Assembly (NCBI GenBank): GCA_947396885.1
Contig: OX377205.1
Span: 49,832,676 to 49,896,675 of the forward strand
From: Heligmosomoides polygyrus polygyrus
Lineage: Eukaryota > Nematoda > Chromadorea > Rhabditida > Heligmosomidae
Length of the DNA: 64,000 nucleotides
Direction of reading: 5' to 3'
The position numbers and the translations under genes were made by a program. Below the pieces are notes generated by a model that did no database searches, was not told where the DNA came from, and saw only the letters and a list, made by a program, of their open reading frames with translations. Shown here piece by piece: positions 11,990 to 22,420 of the stretch. Each line of letters opens with the position of its first letter. Position 1 is the first letter of the stretch.

Positions 11990-12098
11990 ACAATTTCGTG
12001 CTCCGCGGCTAACCATGCATCATTGAGAGCACGTCCGCGCTTCAGTGCCGCGACGTCGCCTGCGGCTAGCGCGCGACGTCGTGTTGGAGTTACGTCCT
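11990..12098 (-). repeat. GC-rich dispersed repeat, inverted partner of 7903-8010
   Basis: The reverse complement carries TAACTCCAACACGACGTCG and GCCGCGGAGCACGAAAT. The copies differ by scattered substitutions, which suggests age. Confidence 0.6.
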
Positions 12099-12500
12099 GG
12101 GGCCGTATGCTCGTCTACCCCGAGTCTCCCCGATGGGGGATCGGGGCGTGATGAGGTATGCTGATATTGATTGATTCTCCCCCAACGGGGGAGCACGAGC
12201 ATACGGCCCCTGGAGCCGGCCCAGATCGTTCTCACGCCCCCGGCGAATTTGACCTGTGAGCACCCACACGCTCACAGGTCTGTTACAGTGAATTAGTGTT
12301 CATCGAACTTGTGTGGTCGGCAATAAGTCTGACAAAACTATTATATCTAATTCACACTATACCCAAGTAAGTGTTGTCTTCGATTTGCTTTTCAGTTTCT
12401 GTGATACCTCTAGATGATACTTATAATGTTGCCCAGATCGTTCTCACGCGTTCGGCGCATTTGATCTGCGATCACTCATAAGCTCACTCATACTCGTCTA
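12099..12500. repeat. inverted and direct repeat cluster
   Basis: GGGGCCGTATGCTCGT (12101-12116) is repeated in inverted form near 12192-12208, around a C/G-run centre. GCCCAGATCGTTCTCACGC occurs twice in direct orientation, near 12219 and 12433. The pair of direct copies could be remnants of LTRs downstream of the gypsy fossil at 13-18 kb, but no TG...CA boundaries are clear. Confidence 0.4.
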
Positions 12501-12929
12501 CCTGTCTACCGTCTACAATCGCCCTCCTTCGGGAAGTGACGACCCCTTCGATATTACAGTTATTGCCTATAGCGGACGCGCTCTATCCCTTCTCGACCTT
12601 CCACGAATGAACCTATTAGCCCGTCATGTGTGACACGGAAAGGGTGGAAACTGAAGTAGCATTCTTGGAAACGGAGGACCCATCATCATGGGATTATGTA
12701 GTGTCCACGACGATTTGTCCATCGAGTACTTTCTTTTTACCTTGATATTGCACCGCGAACTCGGCCGATTGGCGGTCGAGTGCTCTTCCTATCGGTCGGA
12801 GCGGCGCGTGGTGCCTCTCAAAATTCGGGAATGGGTGAAGTTAAGCAGCTTGAAATGGTTCGGCAATCGACTCCGGCAGTAGTATCATACAAATTATGTT
12901 GTTTCATGCTCGTGGCGGACATTTTGGCC

Positions 12930-13455
12930 ACTTCTACCCCATTTCTCGTGCGTCCATACGGCACTGTCTCCAGGCCTCTTCACCTCTTGGGGGTGTTACT
13001 ACCACCACCTTCGCTCCTGAAAGAGCAGTTTTTGTGAGCGTTGTGCCAATTTCAGCCATAACGACCGATGAAGTAGCCTGCTCACTGTCGGACCAACGAA
13101 CATCATGTGACGAGGCTGTACACGCTTGAGGATATCCGACATTTCCATGAACCGTCTATGATCTTGTCTTTAACTTCTCGTCCACCGCCTGCGTGTCACG
13201 ATAACCATCAGGAAGGACTATTAGCACTTTTTGCACAGTTTCTCTCACTACAATATCCTTCCAATCGTGTGCCCTTGCATACTTGACGCCTTGTGTATTC
13301 AAGTCATTGGGTTGGTCGATAGTGACCTCTGCGATTTCGGAGTAAGGTAGTAGTATTGGCGAACTGTCGTGAAGAACTAGGCTTCGAAAGACATGGTTGC
13401 AATAACACTTGAAGAATGTGAACGCCTTCTCGACTCTGTTGATAGTTAGAAAAGC
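12930..13455 (-). pseudogene. unidentified ORF downstream of integrase, gypsy copy 3
   Basis: About 100 codons are open on the minus strand from 13455 to the stop at 13155. They include VEKAFTFFKCYCNHVFRSLV and VRETVQKVLIVLPDGYRDTQ. A further coding-like segment, VVVTPPRGEEAWRQCRMDAR, lies at about 12945-13010. The block follows the integrase C-terminus of the same-strand gypsy fossil, the place where the complete element at 19-27 kb also has an extra ORF. No signal peptide or membrane segment is evident, so it does not look like an envelope protein. The family is not recognised. Confidence 0.4.
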
Positions 13456-13829
13456 GTACTTCGTGTCACTGATTTTGAGCCTTTTCCTGTCGGCGCTTCT
13501 CTCGCACTCTTATATGGACATCCACCTCGCTAATGTGTACACATCGAAGTGTAATTCTCCTATGGCCTCGTCAGCTTCAGGGACTAGGCCTCGGAACAGT
13601 ATTTCTCCAACAGAGCAATCGCAATGGTAATCAGTGTCGGCAGGCTGGTCCGGAACATCTGTAGAAAATGCTTAACGGGCTCGATCATCGTATCAGTTGC
13701 CCAGAAGCAGGTTCGCGCTTGTGCGACAACGATATTCTGTCTAGGCCTTCTCTTGGTGACAGTTTTCGATGGTGCGTTATCTGTTTCAGTGAAGCGCTAT
13801 CTGTGGAGTGTAATGAGCATGTCGTGCTG

Positions 13830-14970
13830 TACTCTAATTGGGTTGACGTTCTCGATGATATTTGCTAGTAAAGTCGAGTTGTCAGTTGTTTCAATTACCC
13901 GATAGTAGCCTTCTCAAGGGTCACAGAGCCCAGGAAATTGTTTCTTCTCTTCTTGCCGCAGCAGTGTGACATAAACTCTGTCTCCCACTTTGGGTATCTT
14001 ACTCACATCCGTTTTGTTTCTCTTATCGTACACTGCCTTCATCTTTGCTGTGTACTCGTTATTTATTTGCTTTGCGCATTCCTGATCTAGTTAGATAGCG
14101 GCTAGCAGCACCTGCTAGCCTTTAGGTCCATATGGTGAAGTGCTGGATTGTTGCCAGGAATAACGTTTGACGGATAGTTAGGGTCAAACTCATGTAACAT
14201 ATAGAAAGGACTTTCTCCTATCGCGTCTTGTGACGACGAGTTGTACGCGAAGATCACCGTTGGGAGGAGCAAATCTCAGTCTGCTGGTATCAGTTTTCTT
14301 TTTCAGCATGCGTGTTACGGTACCTGTGGCCCTCCCTGTCATCCCGTTTTCACGGGGGTAGCACCCCTTAGTCAGCGTTTGATTTATGTCGGTTATCTCA
14401 CAAATCTCGGAAAGAACATCATTATGGAATTCAAGGCCTTGGTCCGAATGCACAGTTTCAGCCCAACGACACACGTCGCATATCCATCTTTCGAAAAACA
14501 TCGAACGATCTCGCAGTTTTACCCGGTATTGGATTTGCTCCCGAAAATTTTGTGAATTGGCCAATGATCAATAACCTTATCTATTGCCTCTTTCGGACAT
14601 TCCAAGCTCTACCAGGTCTAACCCTACGATGTCTATGGCTTGCTAGAACTGAAAGGCTTCAGCGGAGGGATATGCATTTCATGCGCCTTCGACAAAAAGC
14701 ATTTTGTGCATCCTTTGTTATGCCGCTTAGGCGCATGAAATGAAAATTTTGTTATGCCGCTTAGGCGCATGAAATGCATATCCCCAAGCTGAAGCCTTTC
14801 AGTTCTAGCAAGCCATAGACATCGTAGGGTTAGAGCTGGTAGAGCTCGGAATGTCCGAAAGAGGCAATCAATAAGGGCTTCTTCTTCCCGTTGAGGTGCC
14901 AAGCCAATGAGCCGTGATGGTCTTCATCAAAAATCTGCCCCTGTGTGACTTTTGTACTACCTTGGCCGCT
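13830..14970 (-). pseudogene. Ty3/gypsy integrase fragment, copy 3
   Basis: Reading the minus strand, the zinc-binding part appears near 14960-14890 (IFDEDHHGSLAWHLNG, aligning with IFHEAHGTFAGHFSAH of the element at 19-27 kb). The core appears at about 14690-14250, with DIVGLDLVELGMSERGN, VHSDQGLEF and GCYPRENG. The C-terminal part appears at about 14035-13830, with KVGDRVYV and YRVIETTDNSTLLANIIENV. Several stops and frameshifts break it. It is the 3' half of a gypsy pol gene, whose RNase H part lies at 17885-18065. Its sequence differs clearly from both other gypsy copies, so it is a third lineage or a much older copy. Confidence 0.75.
14577..14872. repeat. inverted duplication of part of the integrase core
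   Basis: Positions 14577-14690 and 14760-14872 are inverted copies of about 113 bp with few differences. Each holds CCATAGACATCGTAGGGTTA. The minus strand of the left arm codes for integrase residues in line with the rest of copy 3, so the right arm is the extra, flipped copy. The spacer contains a tandem TTATGCCGCTTAGGCGCATG. Confidence 0.75.
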
Positions 14971-15227
14971 GAATCCTGCAACACCAGCTAAAACATACAT
15001 ATATATATATATCATAAAGATACATGAATATCATGAAGAGATAACAGTAAACTTCAATGGTTCGTTCCGCCACCATCCTCCTGCAAAAAGTCGGCTACTA
15101 TGAATATTTGTGGGCACCTGACGTCGTTATGTTCTTGTTTGGCTACAACGTTTTGTATGAGTGTGACGTGTCCTTTATCGGCGCGTTATTCACGAAGCTA
15201 CTCACTCTCTTCTACCCCCACAGTAGA

Positions 15228-17815
15228 CATTGGATCCGACGCCGAGTTTCCGGGTAATCGGATGAATCGGATAGGCCAATCTTCAAACCCCGGATCTTCA
15301 GATGATTATGAAGATAATTTTCGATTGGCCGGATTTCCGGGTGATTCAGATAAACGATTTTTTATCGGATCGGATACCGAATATCCGATTCGGATAACAC
15401 CGGATAATACAGTACTAATAAAGGCAAACAATTTCTTCAGTGTGGAGTGAATTAGAAGAGTACATCAGTTATCAGAGCCTTTAGAACTGATCGCCGAACA
15501 CCGCTACATACCACAGGTGAACCAATCCATGCAAACCCCCTCTCAAGTCATCATCCGTGGAATGGAGGGTGACAAATGCTAGACATGACACAGACGTAAT
15601 ACATACTGCTATACGTCCTTGAAGGAATCACTACACGATTTCAAATTTTGTTTTGCGAAAGACCACGCGCGGAATCTAGAAGCAACCCACGCCAAATAAC
15701 TATGATGTTCGCTCCGAAAACGTCCGACTATCCATCAGCGGTATGCGTAACTACGATTTAAGACATTTTGGACCGTAAGTGGTAAATCTTGACCTTCGAT
15801 AAACAGGACTACAGACCAAGTACTCTCAGTTTTAATCTGCGCATATATAAGAGTTCAATACTCAGACTTGCGTCTATGTGTGGGTTGTGAAATAGTGTGG
15901 GTTATATTTTCACTCTCGTTTTCGTATATATTTTGTTACCAGAGATAGAGCCGCCACTGCCTGCCAAAAGACCCCAATAATACAGCTTCTTGACCACAGC
16001 TTTTATTCCTTTCAATTTCGATCATTCGTCGCTTTAATTCGGCAAGAATTTGTCCGAAATACAATGTAGAATAGCATTTGTCTGCAGCTCGATATTGTTT
16101 GATGTCTGGTTGCAGACACATGTGACCGGTTTTATACGTAATTTCCTGTGAATATATACATATGTACAGGTGCGTTACCGCTACTTCGTAGTGTAGAGGA
16201 TGACGGGATGGCTCGCATTCTGAATCCGGCCACTCGATGCGTAACCCTTACAACATCTCTTTCGAATCAGGATACTAGTTAGACGACATGTATAGCACTT
16301 CCTCTGGATCCGAGCACTCGTTGTAGTATGTATTTGAGGCGTCTTCTGGATCCGGCTTCTTGTTACTCAACGTCTGCACGTTGTATGAGTACAGATGCCC
16401 GCTGCACCATACCTGAGTTACGCCTTCTGAATCTCGACGCATGTTGAACAACTTTTGCAACACGTTTTCTTAATCAAGACGACGTTGGGCAGAGCTTGTG
16501 GCAGGTCTTCAGAATCCCGATGCTTGTTGGACAACGCCTGTGGCACGTCTTCTGAATCACGGCACTCGGCGCATGATCCACATACGTACCCTGACGCTTA
16601 CATATCACTAACGTGGGTGATCTAGTGCCAAGGTTATGAAGTCGCTGGCAATCGCCCATGGCTAAGCTTAAAGAAACAGCCGACTGGCATATGCCACAGG
16701 GTCCAAGACGTCCTTTGACTTTCATCCTCCTTATTGTGATGGACAACGTGAAAGAAGAATTAACAGAACTGTATATATTATAGTTAGGAGTGTTGGAAAA
16801 TGTTTTCACGCGGTTTTCACGCTAATTCGACAGAGTAGGGGGAGTATGTGTTGGATAGTATCATCGCCTTTCATGCGCCACACTTTAAGAACCTATATGC
16901 ACCAGATGCATTTAAAGACAGCGCTACTTTTAAAATTATGTCGGGGTCTGATTGTATTCGTAACAACATACGTCTAAGGAATATCACTAAGGAGGTAGGA
17001 TAAAATCAAGAGAATATACAACATCAAATTTCCTAGCGAGGCTAGTTAGCATGGCTTTTTCAAGGCCTCACAAGCCTTCGCCAATAGGCAATTCACGCCC
17101 TCAACATTTCTATAAGGGTGGAACCTTCCTATATGTCCGAAAAGATGCAAGGCTTATCCTGCGACGCCTTCGACAGTTTGGAATTCAACCAGAACTTACG
17201 GTTAGTATTCTCTCGGTATCCCTCTATTAGAGTTGAGCCTTATCCGATCTTTACCCGAATCATTGTGTTTTGAGTACCTCCTCGGACGACTCAGATGGGG
17301 GTGGTTCACCTAGTTTCCTTCGGTTGTTGGTTCAACACTACAGCAGAACACAGCAGTGATATGTTAAAGGTGTCGTGCAGGGCTGCCTTACAAGCTAACC
17401 CACAACCATGAGCCGCTTTGCTCCTCCAAACAAATGATAGTCAGCATGAAGACCCTATCGAGCGACCACCCATTAAATAGTGAGTTGTTTGCGCATCGCG
17501 AAGCCTTGCTATGATATGAATACGAGACTTTCCGCAAGAACTCGCTCGAGTTAAGAGAATGATTGCAAGATCTACCCCGAAAACGTCAGATTATTAACTT
17601 TCCTGAGTTCCGCAGCAGCACGCGTTAACATCCTTTTATCCGGTTTTTATCCGATTTTATCCGATTCATTGCATTTTTCAAAACCCCGGATCTTCGAATG
17701 ATTCAGATGAAGGTAATTTTGAAATTTTGAAAACCTCGGATCTTCGGATGACTCAGATAATGCCATTTTCGACCGAGCTGGATTTCGTATAATCCGAAAA
17801 TGCATAATTCAGGTC
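15228..17815. mobile_element. 2.6-kb element inserted between RNase H and integrase of gypsy copy 3
   Basis: Gypsy sequence stops at about 17816 and resumes at about 15227. The left end reads GACATTGGATCCGACG; the right end, inverted, reads ATTACATGGGACCTGAATT, giving an imperfect terminal repeat. Both ends are lined with copies of a 42-43 bp unit built on GGATNATTCGGATAA (15240-15420, 17640-17815). The flanks CCCACAGTA and CCTACAGCA could be a diverged 9-bp target duplication. The same end sequence occurs at about 44206 and 53967. Inside, 17052-17202 has a short exon-like frame starting MAFSRPHKPSPIGNSRPQHF with a possible donor at its end. No transposase was found, so the superfamily is open; short subterminal repeats fit hAT or a related type. 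Confidence 0.5.
16210..16590. repeat. degenerate 42-bp tandem repeat
   Basis: About eight to nine diverged units each start with a form of CTTCTGAATCNCG. Successive starts lie 40-43 bp apart, apart from one longer gap around 16342-16425. The 42-bp period is 14 codons, and on the minus strand units read DSEDVPQALSNK and DSEDLPQALPN. This suggests a fossil of a repeat-bearing protein or a decayed minisatellite. Confidence 0.5.
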
Positions 17816-17884
17816 CCATGTAATCCTACAGCACATATTACCGCCTCATTGTCTTCGGAATTTGTCAGAATCAAGGGGTGCTAT

Positions 17885-18065
17885 GCTCCTGGAGAGAGCG
17901 TTAGCTAGCGCGTTCGCCTTTCCCGCACGTACTCTATGCTTAGATTATATCTCTGTAATTCGAGCGCCCAGCGCAATATCCTACCAGAGATATTCGTGTG
18001 CTTGAAAAGACTCGTCAATGTTTGGCGGTCGGTGCGTATTGAATTCCTCGGGTCTTTAGCTACCC
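17885..18065 (-). pseudogene. Ty3/gypsy RNase H fragment, copy 3
   Basis: The minus strand reads IRTDRQTLTSLFKHTNISGR followed by ILRWALELQRYNLSIEYVRE, which matches the end of RNase H and the start of the linker in the other two gypsy copies (TDHQPLTALF, LRWSLELQRYNL). Upstream of about 18065 the match ends, so reverse transcriptase is missing here. Confidence 0.75.
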
Positions 18066-18199
18066 TTTTATAGCGTTGAGCGGGGCCGTTTTGCGACCAG
18101 ATCAGACATCGCATGACCTCCCGATCTCCACAAATGCAGTAACAAACAACAATAAAAGCAATAATAGTAAAGACCAGATTCAATGCGATGATGAGCAAC

Positions 18200-18960
18200 C
18201 ATGTTCAAAAAAAGAAGGTCAAGAGATAATTCTTCTAATTAATGATTGCTGCATGCGTTCGTAGTGGCTGTAGGAGTGGCTGTTATCCGTGCCAGTTGGT
18301 CATGGTATTATCATTCCATTTCTGGTGTCATTGGTCGCTGTTGGAACTTCGGAACATGGATATACAATCCTTGTGGAATCAGCAGAGGGACTACAGCGAA
18401 AGCCTCTGTTAGACTAGCGTACGCTGAAACAGCGGCCAGAGGATGATATTCTCTACGAAATTTTCGCAGATGAGTGAGCATCTGGAGCTCTCATCACACC
18501 TTGAAATCTGGTCCCACATTGGAAAGAAACATTTGAAAGGCAGGGAACTATAACTTAGCAGAACGAAGTAACTCAATGCGACAGGAGTACAATAAAGCCG
18601 TTGGAAGTAAGCACCAAGAAGCTTGAGCAACTAGACACTAGACAGTGAATAAATAAGAAAGAACAACCGGGAGTCGAGAAAGCTGTGATGGAGGAGTAAT
18701 ACCGTATAGTACAAACTAACTGTCTAGACGAGAGAAAGCCAAGAGTAACCGTGTAACGGTGCTTGCAGCATTCCCACACGCAAACCTGAAATTGTTTGAT
18801 TAAGTCCTCTCATTTTAAAAGGTGTAGTAAATCAAGATTCCTATTGAAACCAAGACACCAAAACTGCTAATCTTCAGTGGATAGGAGTCCCATCCGCCGT
18901 GCGAATAAAGAGTGAAAAGTCAAAAAACTTGCAGTAGCTATGATACTATTCTCAATACGC
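18200..18960. other. no recognisable gene
   Basis: One 66-codon plus-strand frame (18246-18446) has no family resemblance that I can defend. Nothing else stands out. Confidence 0.3.
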
Positions 18961-18965
18961 ACATA

Positions 18966-19193
18966 GTGTAAATTTAAACCACCTATATAAGTGTTACAAG
19001 GCCTGAATATCAAGTACTTACCTGTTAGTTGAAAGTAATTTAATCACGTTACGTAATATTCGCATGTATAAAACCATCTCAGCGGCTGCTCTTCTGTAAC
19101 ATAAACACGTAGTTAAATTACTTTTAATTAACAGGTAAGTACTAGGTAATCGGGCCTTGTAACACTCATATAGGTGGTTTTGATTTACATTAT
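18966..19193. mobile_element. MITE with about 75-bp inverted ends
   Basis: The left arm contains AAACCACCTATATAAGTGTT, then AGTACTTACCTGTTAGTT and a run to AAGTAATTTAA. The right arm is its inverted complement with about ten differences. The element is about 230 bp with a short unique centre. No coding capacity; the superfamily cannot be set because the target duplication is unclear. Confidence 0.65.
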
Positions 19194-19276
19194 CATTCAT
19201 CCTGATAAAACTTTATGCTTACACCACATGCTTATCCAGGCAGATTGATCGCCCAAAAGAATGCATGGAGCGCTGC

Positions 19277-19642
19277 TGTGGTGTGATAGACCAAGAGGTC
19301 GCCCGGTCAAGAGGCGCGATCTGGGCGGCCACCGGCTGGTATAAAAGGCCGCCAGTAGACACGGACCCTCGTCATCGTGTCGTCATTGGCCCACGTCACC
19401 GTTGACGTCGGGTCCGCCGCTGCCAGCCGCCGTCGCCTCCAGACCCTGCCCTGCCAGCCGCCGTCGTCATCGCCAAGCCTGCCCACCACCTACGGACGAC
19501 GGAGTCCACCATATCCCCTGTCCTTGTTTATTGTTGTTAAATAAATATTTTTAATACATTGTCGAGGAGCACGAGAACGGTTCTGCTGCGGACTGCGTAT
19601 TCGGTGACGAATTTCCCATAAAGGCCTGGTACAATCCGTACA
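19277..19642 (+). repeat. 5' LTR, 366 bp
   Basis: It starts TGTGGTG and ends GTACA. A TATA box (GGTATAAAAGG, about 19338-19348) and a polyadenylation signal (AAATAAATA, about 19541) mark promoter and terminator roles. It is about 88 bp shorter than the 3' LTR, entirely within a CCGCCGTCGCC-type repeat. Confidence 0.9.
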
Positions 19643-19660
19643 TGGGGGCCGAACCGGCCG
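19643..19660 (+). promoter_or_regulatory. putative primer-binding site
   Basis: TGGGGGCCGAACCGGCC directly follows the LTR and begins with TGG, as expected for pairing with the CCA end of a tRNA. The tRNA species was not identified. Confidence 0.55.
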
Positions 19661-19784
19661 AGTACTAGATCAGACTTAGCAGCGCTACTGCTCTCGAGCC
19701 GCGACAAAGTTCGAGTGTGAGTGGATAGAAGGAAGAGATCGACCGAGCAGGTCTTGTGGTCGAGGCTAACAGATCACTGGGCTG

Positions 19785-19890
19785 TCAGAGTGAAGCCAAG
19801 GCGTAGAGATAGGCGCCAGAGCCGTGCAGAGCGAAGCCAAGGCGTAGAGATAGGTGCCACAGCTATTCAGAGCGAAGCCAAGGCACAGAA
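19785..19890 (+). repeat. tandem repeat in gypsy leader
   Basis: GCCAAGGCGTAGAGATAGG occurs twice and a third diverged unit follows, about 46 bp apart, in the untranslated leader before gag. Confidence 0.65.
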
Positions 19891-20159
19891 GCAAGGCACA
19901 GGAGAGCGTGCCGTTAAGTACTTAGTCCAGTAGTGAGAAAAAAGGCGCAAAGTAAGCCGCCTGTGGAAAAGAGTGAAGAAAAGAGTGAGTGAAAAGGAGG
20001 TGAGGGCGCATAGTAAGTCGCCTAAGGAAATACTCAGTGAGTGAGAGTGTTAAGAGTGTGGAGTGCTAAAGTTTTGGAAGAGTCCAAATAAGTAGCATCG
20101 TGTTCCGCGTGAATTGATCGTATTGTGTTCACAATTCTCGAGCCGATTGAGTCGCTGTC

Positions 20160-22420
20160 ATGCAGAGATCGATGGAAATTAATGAATCTCATTCCAGATT
20201 CATGGTGTTAGAGAGTGCAGAAGATCACGTGGAGTCGAGAATGGAGAGAGATCCGACCACCCAGGTGAGCAATGAGCCCAGAGAATTCGCAACAGTGGAC
20301 GTAGCGGAAGAGCTGGGAAAAGCGATAGAAGACATTAAAAAGTTACCAGGTTGGATTAGTGAAGAATTAGGTGACATCAGATTGACGGGAAGGTGTCGAT
20401 TACAGATAGTAAGGTTTTGGCTGAGCAGACAAAGCGAGTGTGTGCAGATTTGCAACAGTTGAGGGCAAGCATGATAGGGTACAAGCAGTTTAGCAGAGAA
20501 CTGTTTGTAGCACTTGAGCGGAAAGGAATAGAAAGCCTGGCGGATCTGAATGACTATTTTGCAACGACAGAAAGTGATGACGAGCTAACAGCTGACGTAT
20601 GCGACATGTTTCAGACGAACGTGCGGGACATGCGCGGAATACTGTCAGAGGTTCGACAGCAGACAGGATGGGTTCCACGAGCGATCGAAGAAGACAAAAT
20701 AGAGACTGACAGAAATAATGGTAGGCTGCATAAGCTACTAAAAGAAGAACGTAGCACAATTAACCAAAGCGATGTTCAGAACAGAGTGGCGAGCACGTCG
20801 ATGCAGCGGACTGGAGCACCCTTCGGGCAGCATTGGAGGCCGCATTCGGGGACCTCGGAGGAAGCAGCCCACATGGAAAGAGGTCAGGATTTTGGAAACT
20901 TTATGGCAATGATATAGTCGAATGCGTGCGGGAACCCTGAAGTATTTAAGGGAAATAGATCGGAAAATTTTAGTGAGTTCATTCGACGATTCGTAAGAAA
21001 GTATGGAGCAGTAATCGTGGATGATCAGACATTGCTGGATATACTGGTAGATGACCATCTTGACGGCAGAGCAAAGAGTGTTTTCTGGTCGTTACCCAGC
21101 ACCGTAAGAGAACAAGGGTTCGAAGTAGTTGTTGAAGAGTTAAAGAGACTCTTGTCCAGTGATTCCACAGCGGGCCGCCTTAGAGCGCTAACAGAGCTAA
21201 GGAATTTAAGGCGACGAAAGGGTCAAAGCGTAGCAGAATTCTGTGTACTGTTGGAAAAACTTGGACGCCAAGCTAATCCTTCATGTAGGATAGAGGACAG
21301 GAGGCTAAATCCATGTGGTCTACCAATGAAAACAAACCGAGGGAGGAATGGCATAGCTGGAGGAAGAGATCAATGGGGTACCAGGGAAGACCAGTTAGAA
21401 GCGATTTCGAAAGGTTAGAGAGACCGACTGCTAATACAGGGTGCGTAAAAAGTATTGACGCACCTACTTTTTGTTTCAGCCTCAACTTTCTCTTTCGACT
21501 TTTCAAAGTTTTTGTGTGTTATTTTTGTTGCCTACATTGTAATCAAAAAAAAATTCTTGTGAAAACTGAAGAAACATGATACCGTCATAGTTACGGTGAC
21601 TCTTTACTGGCTGTTACCGAAGGAAATGAATACTTCACTAACAAGAGCATTAGGCGGTGTTCGAAACGGCCGGTGAGGAAAGAGGTCAACAACCAAACGT
21701 CAGCCACGGCTCTGTCATAACGGATTATGACTACAAGAAGTTCAAACACGATAACGTTCAAATCCAAAATTATCAATCTCTGTCCGATAACGGCAAACAG
21801 ATAACGTGCGCAGGTGTGGACAGATTCTCAGACGAGCACATCTTAAACATGAATCCGCTAGATTACTCTTTTTAGGCGATTTTGGAGAAAAAGGTCTGGG
21901 CTACTTTCTACAGAAGTGACCAGTCGCAGAAGGCTACCCTGTTCAAGACACGGGACGAAATCCAAGCGAGTACTTGCAGCGCGGACTCATGAATTTTTCC
22001 GTTGTTTTCGCTCCTGTATTCTCAGTAAAGGAGCCAATGTCGATTACGAGTTATTCTATCGTGTTTGCAAAATCATTTTCCATATTTCTCAAGTGAATAT
22101 TTTAAAACTTACTGCGCAATACTATTTCCACAGCCGTCATTTACTGCGTCAATACTTTTTACGCACCCTGTAATGGTGTCACGGTAGAGCGGAGTTTTAG
22201 GAAAGAACATTGTTTTACGCCGCAAGCATGCCCGAGTTTCCGGATGGAGATAGTAGCAGCAGTCAAAGGACTAATGGTGGTAATGCTAGAGAAAATAAAT
22301 CACATAGTGGAGGAAGTAATGAGCAAAGGAAGTGCTATAACTGCCATAAATTCGGACACATAGGTGAAGATTGTCCGGTTAAGAGAACTCAGGTTAACCA
22401 AATCGGCGGAAAACGTACAT
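20160..22420 (+). pseudogene. gypsy gag, frameshifted and interrupted
   Basis: Gag starts at ATG 20160 (MQRSMEINESHSRFM). The frame shifts near 20390, continues to a stop at 20915, and resumes in the same frame past 20918. The capsid-like region at about 21050-21310 has LDGRAKSVFWSLPS and SVAEFCVLLEKLGRQA, conserved in the copy at 28.9 kb (LNGRAKSVFLAIPEEV). The Tc1-type insertion at 21437-22170 then splits it. The nucleocapsid zinc knuckle CYNCHKFGHIGEDC (C-x2-C-x4-H-x4-C) lies at 22333-22374 and joins without a stop to protease. The protein would have packaged element RNA into particles. Confidence 0.8.
21437..22170 (+). mobile_element. Tc1/mariner-type element inserted in gypsy gag, 734 bp
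   Basis: A perfect inverted terminal repeat of about 26 bp starts CAGGGTGCGTAAAAAGTATT at the left, with its complement at the right. TA is duplicated at both borders (21435-21436, 22171-22172), the mark of this superfamily. A transposase tail remains: HILNMNPLDYSF, then, past a stop at 21873, ILEKKVWATFYRSDQ and TRDEIQAS. This matches the region around the last catalytic acid in Tc1-like transposases (SPDLNPLDYSFW). The first two catalytic residues are absent, so the copy is internally deleted and could only be moved by a relative. The untouched ends suggest a recent insertion. Confidence 0.85.

Noticed and set aside
7903..12098. A 4.2-kb element bounded by the inverted GC-rich repeats
   Set aside because: No target duplication, and the family also occurs as separate copies, so the pairing may be accidental.
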